Positions 6,490-12,123 of a stretch of 12,123 bases of DNA are shown here, piece by piece (the first letter of the stretch is position 1; the number at the start of each line of letters is the position of its first letter). The notes under the pieces were generated by a model that searched no databases, was not told the origin of the DNA, and was given only the letters and a program-made list of their open reading frames with translations. The stretch is from NCBI GenBank assembly GCA_964012875.1, contig CAXGUU010000072.1, forward strand, positions 1 to 12,123, in the 5' to 3' direction. Source of the stretch: CAXGUU01 sp964012875 (GTDB lineage Bacteria > Pseudomonadota > Gammaproteobacteria > Ga0077536). The position numbers were made by a program, and so were the translations under genes.

Positions 6490-7272
6490 ATGAAAATCAT
6501 ATCGGCCAACCTCAATGGTATCCGCGCTGCTCACCGAAAAGGTTTCCACCAGTGGTTAGCGCGACAGCACGCGGATGTGATCTGTATCCAGGAAACCAAG
6601 GCGCAATATGAACAACTTGATCCTGCTGTTCGCAGTCCGGGTAAATGGCACACCTATTTTTCCGACGCGGAAAAAAAAGGCTACAGTGGGGTTGCGGTGT
6701 TTTGCAGGCAGGTGCCCGACCGCGTGCATTATGGCCTCGGCTTTGATGCATTCGATCGTGAGGGGCGATACGTGCAGATCGACTATGGTTCGCTGTCAAT
6801 CGCGTCGGTTTACCTGCCGTCAGGATCCTCGAGCGAAGAGCGCCAGCAGATGAAGTTCAAATTCATGGCGCTGTTCATGCCTTGGCTGAAGGCGCGTCGT
6901 CGTGATGGCCGCGAGTACGTACTGTGCGGAGACTGGAACATTGCACACAAACAAATCGATCTGAAGAACTGGCGCTCTAATCAAAAAAATTCAGGTTTCC
7001 TGCCGGAAGAGCGGGCATGGATGGACGAGTTGTTTGACGATGTTGGCTATGTCGACGCGTTCCGCCACATTGATCCGCGTCCCGAACAGTACACATGGTG
7101 GTCTAATCGGGGTCAGTCGTGGGACAAAAATGTTGGCTGGCGCATCGACTACCAGGTAGTCACGCCGGGTCTGGCCGGGCGCATCGAAAAGGCTGCGATC
7201 TATAAGGCGAAGCGCTTTTCTGATCACGCACCCCTGATTCTCAACTATCGCGGTGAACTCAGCGATTTCTAG
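6490..7272 (+). CDS. Exodeoxyribonuclease III / AP endonuclease family protein (Crc-like locus, active site intact)
   Basis: This 260-aa member of the ExoIII (Xth) endonuclease/exonuclease/phosphatase family is expected to act in the cytoplasm on abasic sites and 3' ends in base excision repair. All family active-site positions are present: Asn7/Asn9 in the opening ISANLNG, Glu35 in IQETKA, Tyr108, Asp148 and Asn150 in GDWNIAH, Asp220 in WRIDYQ, and Asp245-His246 in SDHAPL. The length, the LPSGSSSEE...KFKFM stretch, KNWR, GFLPEERAWMDE and the divergent position beside pyrE match Pseudomonas Crc (about 259 aa). As I recall the Crc sequence, several of these catalytic residues are replaced there. 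I therefore call it an active nuclease orthologous in place to crc; a Crc-like RNA-related role is not excluded. The ATG at 6490 matches the family N-terminus. It is convergent with metW, 12 bp apart. Confidence 0.9.
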   Translation: MKIISANLNGIRAAHRKGFHQWLARQHADVICIQETKAQYEQLDPAVRSPGKWHTYFSDAEKKGYSGVAVFCRQVPDRVHYGLGFDAFDREGRYVQIDYGSLSIASVYLPSGSSSEERQQMKFKFMALFMPWLKARRRDGREYVLCGDWNIAHKQIDLKNWRSNQKNSGFLPEERAWMDELFDDVGYVDAFRHIDPRPEQYTWWSNRGQSWDKNVGWRIDYQVVTPGLAGRIEKAAIYKAKRFSDHAPLILNYRGELSDF

Positions 7273-7284
7273 AAGCGCTGCCGT

Positions 7285-7890
7285 CTACTTGCGTCGCAAT
7301 CGGTAGATTGCGATCTCCGCCAGCAGGTTCGGCAATAACTGCATGCCGATGACCGCACGATGCTGCGAATCAACAGTTGCGCGTTGCACGATATCCAGTT
7401 GTTCTTCTGCGCAGAAAACTTCGAAGTCTTTGAGCGTGCACATGTGAATATTCGGCGTATCGTACCAGCTCTCAGGCAGATGCCGGGTGACAGGCATGTT
7501 GCCCTTCGCGATCTGCCACCGACATTTCCAGTGACCCATGTTGGGGAAGGTGACGATCCCTTCGCGTCCAATGCGCAGTATTTCGCTTATAACCCGCTGG
7601 GGGAAACGCATGGCCTGTACGGTCTGTGTCATGACCACGTAGTCGAAAGAGTTCTCATCGAAATCACTTAAGCCGGCGTCGAGATTGGATTGCAGAACAT
7701 TAACCCCACGTGCAAGGCAGGCAATGATATTGTCACTGTCGATCTCGATGCCGTAGCCGGTTACGCCCTTTTCGGTGGCAAGTGCTTCGAGAAACAGTCC
7801 GTCGCCGCAGCCGAGATCAAGCACCCTCGTACCTGCTTTGATCCAGTCAGCGATGAGGCGGTGCTCCGGCCTTAAGTCAGCCATGCTCAC
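7285..7890 (-). CDS. metW: Methionine biosynthesis protein MetW
   Basis: MetW is a small class I SAM-dependent methyltransferase-fold protein that works with MetX in methionine synthesis in many proteobacteria; published work on metX/metW pairs points to MetW assisting MetX. The 201-aa protein shows the motif I loop VLDLGCGDG (23-31), the acidic end of strand 2 (GIEID, 47-51), and the MetW-typical segments VVMTQTVQAMRFPQRVISEILRIGREGIVTFPNMGHWKCRW (85-125), HLPESWYDTPNIH and CTLKDFE. GTG at 7890 overlaps the metX stop by 4 bases and has GAGG seven bases upstream (7901-7898 on the minus strand), so it is preferred. ATG at 7884 is an alternative that shortens the protein by two residues. It is the last gene of the minus-strand run. 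Confidence 0.95.
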   Translation of the reverse strand: MSMADLRPEHRLIADWIKAGTRVLDLGCGDGLFLEALATEKGVTGYGIEIDSDNIIACLARGVNVLQSNLDAGLSDFDENSFDYVVMTQTVQAMRFPQRVISEILRIGREGIVTFPNMGHWKCRWQIAKGNMPVTRHLPESWYDTPNIHMCTLKDFEVFCAEEQLDIVQRATVDSQHRAVIGMQLLPNLLAEIAIYRLRRK

Positions 7891-9029
7891 CGTGTCACCT
7901 CGACCCGCGCAAAGTAAGTCGACAGGATATTGTGGTATTGCTCGATAGGCAGGAGGAAAGAGTCGTGGCCGAGTTCAGACTCTATTTCCGCATAGCTCAC
8001 GTTGTGATCACAGTCGAGCAGCGCGCGGACGATTTCGCGTGAACGTGCGGGCGAAAAGCGCCAGTCACTCGTGAAAGAAACCACCAGAAAATTTGCTGTG
8101 CATGCGGCTACGGCGGCGGTCAGATCGCCCTCGTAGCGCGCGGCCGGATCAAAATAGTCGAGCGCCCGGGTCATCAACAGATAGGTATTGGCATCGAAAC
8201 GACCGACAAATGATTCGCCCTGATGGCGCAGGTAGGATTCGATTTCAAACTCGACGCCAAAACCAAACCCGATTTTCCCTTCTCGCAGTTCGCGCCCGAA
8301 TCGACTGTGCAGCACGTCGTCGGAAAGATAGGTGATGTGTCCAATCATCCGCGCCAGCTTGAGCCCGAGTTCCGGCACGACCTCATGATCATAGTAGTGA
8401 CCGTCGTGATAGGCCGGGTCAGAACGGATAGCCTGCCGCGCGATTTCGTTGAACGCGATGTTCTGTGTCGACAATCGTGGCGCAGTAGCAATGACCAGGG
8501 CGTGGCGGAGTCGGTTCGGGTAATCAATGGCCCACTGCAGTGCCTGCATGCCGCCAAGGCTACCGCCCATGACCGCCGCCCATTGTTCGATACCGAGGGA
8601 GTCCGCCAGACGGGCCTGGCTTTCGACCCAGTCCCGCACCGTGACGATGGGAAAATCAGGTCCGTAAACGCGGCCGTTGTCCGGATTGACGGACAAGGGG
8701 CCGGTTGATCCACCGCAGCCGCCAAGGTTGTTTGGGCAGACAACAAAATATTTTCGCGTGTCCAATGCTTTACCCGGGCCGATGCAGTTGTCCCACCAGC
8801 CGGGCTTGCGGTCATCGATGGTGTGGTACCCGGCGGCATGGTGATCGCCTGACAGGGCATGGCAAATCAGAACCGCATTGTCCCGCGCGGCGTTGAGCTC
8901 GCCATAGGTTTCATAGCAAAGCTCGTAGCGCGACAGTGATGTGCCGCAATCGAGCGCAAGCGCGCGCTCGACCACCGCTTTGGCGGGGGTCACCAATCCA
9001 ACACTGTCGGAGGGCATGGGATCAGGCAT
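7887..9029 (-). CDS. metX: Homoserine O-acyltransferase MetX
   Basis: MetX acylates homoserine (acetyl or succinyl donor) as the first committed step to methionine. The 380-aa alpha/beta hydrolase has the nucleophile elbow GGSLGG with Ser157, a family catalytic Asp at 322 (SDWRF) and His355 (LGHDSFL), completing the triad. Other family marks are ICHALSGDHHAAG (55-67), the GWWD segment (77-80), NNLGGCGGSTGP (100-111) and MQALQWAIDYP. Several gammaproteobacterial MetX enzymes, especially those paired with MetW, use succinyl-CoA rather than acetyl-CoA; which donor is used here cannot be read from the motifs I know. ATG at 9029 is taken as the start, with a second in-frame ATG four codons later. 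The stop overlaps metW by 4 bases, so the two are translationally coupled. Confidence 0.95.
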   Translation of the reverse strand: MPDPMPSDSVGLVTPAKAVVERALALDCGTSLSRYELCYETYGELNAARDNAVLICHALSGDHHAAGYHTIDDRKPGWWDNCIGPGKALDTRKYFVVCPNNLGGCGGSTGPLSVNPDNGRVYGPDFPIVTVRDWVESQARLADSLGIEQWAAVMGGSLGGMQALQWAIDYPNRLRHALVIATAPRLSTQNIAFNEIARQAIRSDPAYHDGHYYDHEVVPELGLKLARMIGHITYLSDDVLHSRFGRELREGKIGFGFGVEFEIESYLRHQGESFVGRFDANTYLLMTRALDYFDPAARYEGDLTAAVAACTANFLVVSFTSDWRFSPARSREIVRALLDCDHNVSYAEIESELGHDSFLLPIEQYHNILSTYFARVEVTR

Positions 9030-9147
9030 GGCGGGTGATTACAGGCGGGTGAAAGAAACGGGGTTGCGTTAGGCGATTTTACGATGGCGAAGCAGATTTA
9101 ACCTGCCGCCGCTGTCGGTACATTCGCAGGCTAGGCGTGCGCCCGGC
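9030..9147 (-). promoter_or_regulatory. yggT-metX intergenic region, possible internal promoter
   Basis: This 118-bp gap is the largest within the minus-strand run and precedes the methionine genes, a natural place for separate control. Minus-strand TAAAAT (9081-9076) resembles a -10 box but lacks a convincing -35. I looked for a SAM-type or SAH-type riboswitch fold and could not recognise one. Read-through from yggT is equally possible. Confidence 0.25.
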
Positions 9148-9723
9148 TTACAGCATCGACAGTCCGAGGTCCCGCAGAGGCGTAACCAGGAGCATGCGCG
9201 CCAATTGCAGCGCCAGTATGACCAGGATCGGCGACAGGTCTAAGGCACCAAACGGCGGCATAATCCGGCGCGCTGGTTCCAGCAACGGACGGGTCAGCGA
9301 GTCAATTACCCCGATAATCGGGTTATATGCCCCCTGTGCCACCCAGCTGATGACGACACCAATCAGTACAGCACCGAGAAAGGTCCACACGACCGTGTTC
9401 AGAAGCTCCGCAATCGCGACCACAATCAATCCGCCGACTGCCGGCGACGCGCCCGCGATGAGCACAATGAGTGCCGTATTGGTCGCTTGCAGCACCAGTA
9501 GCAGGACGATGCACGAGGTATCGACGCCGCCGAGGGACGGAATGTAGCGCCGCATGGGACGCAGCGGCGGGTTGGTGACTGTGACGATGGTCTGGCACAG
9601 CGGGTTATAGAAATCCGCCCGCACCAACTGTAATAGCAACCGCAACAACACGAAAAATATGTACAGACCGAAAATAAAATCAACCAGGAAGACGCCGGCG
9701 TTGGATACGTATCCAACGCCCAT
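9148..9723 (-). CDS. yggT: YggT family integral membrane protein
   Basis: This is a 191-aa inner-membrane protein of the YggT family, whose exact biochemical role is not settled. Hydrophobic stretches at about 9-33, 69-90, 96-127 and 162-181 give roughly four membrane segments. The two halves repeat the family motif: NPLCQTIVTVTNPPLRPMRR (40-59) and NPIIGVIDSLTRPLLEPARR (134-153), each followed by a PxxGxxDxS-like stretch and a new TM helix. This is the internal duplication of YggT proteins. Its ATG shares one base with the proC TGA (TGATG), so the two are likely translationally coupled. The order yggS-proC-yggT is widely conserved in gammaproteobacteria. Confidence 0.93.
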   Translation of the reverse strand: MGVGYVSNAGVFLVDFIFGLYIFFVLLRLLLQLVRADFYNPLCQTIVTVTNPPLRPMRRYIPSLGGVDTSCIVLLLVLQATNTALIVLIAGASPAVGGLIVVAIAELLNTVVWTFLGAVLIGVVISWVAQGAYNPIIGVIDSLTRPLLEPARRIMPPFGALDLSPILVILALQLARMLLVTPLRDLGLSML

Positions 9724-10553
9724 CAGCCTCTAACCTCGGCGGCGAGCTCAACCGAGCGATCGCGGGCTGCGGTGAGCGCGGCCCGTACGATTCCCTCAAG
9801 CTTCGCCGCAGAGAAACTCGCCAGTGCCCGTTCCGTGGTGCCGCCCGGGGAGGTGACCTGCTGTCTCAGGGTTGCTGGTGGCAATTCCGAGTCGCACGCC
9901 AGACTCGACGCACCCAGTGCAGTTTCCAGCGTCAGGCGTCGCGCCAGCTCTGATTCAAGCCCGAGTTCTATCGCCACTTTCTCGATTAATTCGATAAACA
10001 GAAAAAAGTATGCCGGGCCTGAACCGGAGATGGCGGTGACGGCATCGAGTGCTGCCTCCTGTTCGACCCAGGCCGCGTAGCCGACCGCGGACATCAAGCG
10101 ATAAGCAAGTTCCCGCTGCTCAGGCGTCACCGCCGACGTTGCATACATTGCTGCCGCGCCGTGGCCGACCAGGGCCGGCGTATTCGGCATGGCCCTGACG
10201 ATAGCGTGATCTTCACCGAGCCAGGATTGCAGGTGTGTCGTGGTCAGTCCTGCGGCAATCGAAAGATAAATTGCCCCCGTTGCAAGTGTAGTGTCCAGTG
10301 CACTGGCCACCTTGCGCATCTGCTGCGGTTTGACTGCAAGTACAACCGCATCGGCGCCCGCGATCGCTTGCGAATTGTCGTCGAACACGGCGATCCCGAA
10401 CTCGCTTTCGCAGGCGTTTCTCGCCGCCGCGATGCTGTCAGCGACCCGTATTTGTGCCGGCGTGTGACCGTGTGCAAGGAGTCCGCCGATGAGCGCGCGG
10501 CCCATATTGCCGCCGCCAATAAATGTGAACAATGGCTGCATAACGTCAGGCAT
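9723..10553 (-). CDS. proC: Pyrroline-5-carboxylate reductase
   Basis: ProC reduces 1-pyrroline-5-carboxylate to proline with NAD(P)H, the last step of proline synthesis. The 276-aa protein is of family length. The N-terminal Rossmann loop reads FIGGGNMGRALIGGL (11-25). It is followed by VLAVKPQQ (71-78), RAMPNTPA (120-127), the substrate and dimer region SGSGPAYFFLFIE (176-188) and the C-terminal signature VTSPGGTTERAL (233-244). ATG at 10553 is taken; an in-frame ATG four codons on (MQPLFTFIGGG) fits the family start about equally well and neither has a strong ribosome-binding site. It lies 57 bp downstream of yggS and overlaps yggT by one base. Confidence 0.96.
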   Translation of the reverse strand: MPDVMQPLFTFIGGGNMGRALIGGLLAHGHTPAQIRVADSIAAARNACESEFGIAVFDDNSQAIAGADAVVLAVKPQQMRKVASALDTTLATGAIYLSIAAGLTTTHLQSWLGEDHAIVRAMPNTPALVGHGAAAMYATSAVTPEQRELAYRLMSAVGYAAWVEQEAALDAVTAISGSGPAYFFLFIELIEKVAIELGLESELARRLTLETALGASSLACDSELPPATLRQQVTSPGGTTERALASFSAAKLEGIVRAALTAARDRSVELAAEVRG

Positions 10554-10610
10554 GATTAGAGTGTCTCGATGTTATCACGCAGCCGGATGGCCGCTTACCG
10601 CCAGCCGCAT

Positions 10611-11315
10611 TCACTTCACGGGTCTTGGCCCGAAGATCGCCGTTCCCAGCCGCACCATGGTTGAGCCCTCGGCAATCGCGGCGGCGTAATCGTGGCTCGT
10701 GCCCATCGACAGAGTATCGAACCGTGCCGGCATGGCGGCCGCCAACTCCCGGAGCGCGGAGAATGCATGCCGCTGTTCGGCCTCGCTCTCCGCCAGGGCC
10801 GGCAAGGTCATCAGGCCACGATAACGCAGCTGCGGCAGTTGGCTCACCAGGCGCACGAGTTCCGGGGCATCGGCTGCTTCAATACCCTGTTTGCTTGATT
10901 CGCCGCTGACATTGATCTGAATCAGGATGTTCAGCGGCGCTAGCGCGGGAGGGCGGGCCGCGGACAACCGTCGTGCAACCTTGGCACTGGCGAGCGTGTG
11001 CACCCACGAAAAGTGTCGGGCAATATCTGCGCTTTTATTGCTCTGAATAGCGCCGATGAAATGCCACTCGATGGCACAGTCACCGAGTTCTCTCTGCTTC
11101 GCCAGCGCTTCCTGAACGAAATTTTCGCCAAACAAACGTTGCCCGGCGGCATAGGCCTCGCGGATGCGCTCCACCCGGTGCCGTTTACTGACTGCAAGCA
11201 AATGTGTCGAGCGCACGTCACGACCGTGCTCTGCTTCGAGCCCGCGCATCCTGTTTTGAAGGCTTTTCAGACGCTCTTTGACACCTGAATCCGTTGTTCC
11301 GTTGCCTGGTTCCAT
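10611..11315 (-). CDS. yggS: YggS family pyridoxal phosphate homeostasis protein
   Basis: This PLP-binding protein of the alanine racemase N-terminal barrel fold (PLPBP/YggS) maintains the free PLP balance and has no known catalytic activity. It is 234 aa, typical for the family. Lys44 in LLAVSKRH is the PLP Schiff-base lysine. FGENFVQEALAK (62-73), IEWHFIGAIQSNK (81-93), LIQINVSGESSKQG, YRGLMTLPA and SMGTSHDYAAAIAEGSTMVRLGTAIFG follow in family order. The last motif usually reads SMGMSxDxxxAI; here Thr and His replace the customary Met and the residue before Asp, a modest variation close to the PLP-phosphate site. ATG at 11315 gives a few residues before the first helix. It is the first gene of the minus-strand run yggS-proC-yggT-metX-metW and is divergent from pilT, as in Pseudomonas. 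Confidence 0.95.
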   Translation of the reverse strand: MEPGNGTTDSGVKERLKSLQNRMRGLEAEHGRDVRSTHLLAVSKRHRVERIREAYAAGQRLFGENFVQEALAKQRELGDCAIEWHFIGAIQSNKSADIARHFSWVHTLASAKVARRLSAARPPALAPLNILIQINVSGESSKQGIEAADAPELVRLVSQLPQLRYRGLMTLPALAESEAEQRHAFSALRELAAAMPARFDTLSMGTSHDYAAAIAEGSTMVRLGTAIFGPRPVK

Positions 11316-11471
11316 GTCCGTGTTTCGTGGTACGTGTCAGCGGTTCTTGGTAAAGTTTCCAGCCATAGCCAAAGGCTATTGCCACGACCAATCACTGGCA
11401 AGGGGCAGCTGTAATCTGCGATGGCCAACCACGGCGGGCACATAGCCAACCTACCGCCACGAGGAATCAGT
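11316..11471. promoter_or_regulatory. Divergent yggS / pilT intergenic region with small hairpin
   Basis: These 156 bp must carry the promoters of both the yggS run and pilT. Features seen are a perfect 6-bp stem with a 3-base loop, ATAGCC-AAA-GGCTAT (11365-11379), and TGTAAT (11410-11415), a -10-like hexamer for pilT without a clear -35. There is also an imperfect direct repeat: CATAGCCAA then GCCACGA at 11364-11387 and again at 11441-11462. A GAGGA six bases before the pilT ATG is a good ribosome-binding site. I saw no sigma-54 type TGGC-N8-TTGC pair. The boxes are tentative. Confidence 0.4.
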
Positions 11472-12123
11472 ATGGATATCGGTGAACTTCTCGCGTTTGC
11501 AGTGAAGAATCGGGCTTCTGACATGCATCTGTCGGCTGGATTGCCACCCATGATCAGGGTCGATGGCGACGTTCGCCGGATCAACGTGCCAGCGATGGAC
11601 CATACGACCGTACACGATTTGGTGTACGACATCATGAACGATAAGCAGCAGAAGGATTACGAAGAGTTCCTGGAGTGTGACTTTTCGTTCGAGATTCCGG
11701 GACTTGCACGCTTCCGCGTGAATGCCTTCAACCAAAACCGCGGGGCGGGCGCGGTCTTCAGAACCATTCCCTCCGAAATCCTGACGCTTGAAGATTTGAA
11801 GTGCCCCGATATTTTTAAAGACATCGCGGACTATCCTCGCGGTGTGGTGCTCGTCACCGGGCCGACCGGTTCCGGTAAATCCACCACCCTTGCGGCCATG
11901 ATCAACCACAAGAACGAGACTGAATACGGCCACATCCTGACTGTCGAGGATCCCATAGAATTCGTTCACACCTCAAAGAAGTGCCTCATTAACCAGCGTG
12001 AAGTTCATCGCGACACGCTCGGGTTTAACGAAGCGTTGAGGTCTGCACTGCGCGAAGACCCGGACGTCATCCTGGTCGGCGAGATGCGCGATCTGGAAAC
12101 CATTCGCCTGGCCCTGTCGGCCG
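11472..12123 (+). CDS. pilT: Type IV pilus retraction ATPase PilT (3' truncated by window)
   Basis: PilT is the cytoplasmic hexameric ATPase that depolymerises type IV pili, powering twitching motility and DNA uptake. The first 217 codons are visible. They begin MDIGELLAFAVKNRASDMHLSAG, the typical PilT N-terminal PAS-like domain, with the ASDxHLSAGxPPMIR-type motif. The ATPase core follows with Walker A GPTGSGKSTT, the Asp box TVEDPIEFVH and Walker B LREDPDVILVGEMRDLETI. The VGEMRD form and the N-terminus favour PilT over PilU or PilB. The His box and the C-terminal AIRNLIR-type motif would lie beyond the window. ATG at 11472 has a well-placed GAGGA. Together with the divergent yggS this is the arrangement found in Pseudomonas, where pilU follows; the gene after pilT is not visible here. 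Confidence 0.97.
   Translation, partial: MDIGELLAFAVKNRASDMHLSAGLPPMIRVDGDVRRINVPAMDHTTVHDLVYDIMNDKQQKDYEEFLECDFSFEIPGLARFRVNAFNQNRGAGAVFRTIPSEILTLEDLKCPDIFKDIADYPRGVVLVTGPTGSGKSTTLAAMINHKNETEYGHILTVEDPIEFVHTSKKCLINQREVHRDTLGFNEALRSALREDPDVILVGEMRDLETIRLALSA

Noticed and set aside
8223..8708. Plus-strand open frame of 161 codons over metX
   Set aside because: Antisense to the metX catalytic region; no motif and no credible start signal.
9030..9147. Possible SAM or SAH riboswitch before metX
   Set aside because: The region is short and I could not trace any known SAM/SAH aptamer core in it; a covariance-model scan would be needed to claim one.
11316..11471. Sigma-54 promoter ahead of pilT
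   Set aside because: GC-rich TGGC words occur but none has the required spacing to a TGC-type -12 element.
11451..11969. Minus-strand open frame of 172 codons over pilT
   Set aside because: Shadow of PilT, whose Walker A and N-terminal motifs are unmistakable in the plus strand.
1..12123. Defence island, CRISPR, toxin-antitoxin or other accessory system
   Set aside because: Every coding region is assigned to a core metabolic or housekeeping family apart from the DUF4124-like gene, and no array, integrase or tRNA attachment site is present.

Overview
The window is about 12.1 kb of densely packed, moderately GC-rich core chromosome. It very probably comes from a free-living gammaproteobacterium. 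The grounds are a membrane-anchored AlgC-type phosphomannomutase/phosphoglucomutase, an arginine-sensitive type ArgB, SlmA, a Crc-like ExoIII next to pyrE, and a yggS/pilT divergent pair. Neighbourhoods of this kind are known from Pseudomonas-like and related lineages. Nothing in the sequence fixes genus or family. There is no rRNA, tRNA, CRISPR array, prophage or transposase gene.

Layout. (1) 2-4808, plus strand: the CoaB half of coaBC (5' end outside the window), algC, argB and slmA. argB and slmA overlap by 4 bases. This resembles the coaBC-dut-algC-argB order of Pseudomonas and the dut-slmA-pyrE order of enterics, but dut is absent: only 94 bp separate coaBC from algC. (2) 4845-6379, minus strand: a secreted DUF4124-like coiled-coil protein and pyrE, separated by a 159-bp MITE-like palindromic element with 52-bp inverted repeats whose end coincides with the pyrE stop codon. 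(3) 6490-7272, plus strand: an ExoIII/AP-endonuclease family gene divergent from pyrE. It sits where Pseudomonas carries crc, but it keeps the full nuclease active site. (4) 7285-11315, minus strand: yggS, proC, yggT, metX and metW, a compact operon-like run with two translationally coupled junctions. (5) 11472 to the window end, plus strand: the N-terminal two thirds of pilT, divergent from yggS.

Functionally the genes cover coenzyme A synthesis (coaBC), sugar-phosphate supply for envelope polysaccharide (algC), arginine, proline and methionine synthesis (argB, proC, metXW), pyrimidine synthesis (pyrE), control of division-site placement (slmA), PLP homeostasis (yggS), DNA repair (xth-like) and twitching motility (pilT). 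No previously undescribed multi-gene system is evident. The most notable points are the MITE-like element inserted at the pyrE stop codon, the catalytically intact nuclease at the crc locus, the two-TM sensor-like N-terminus on AlgC, and the missing dut.
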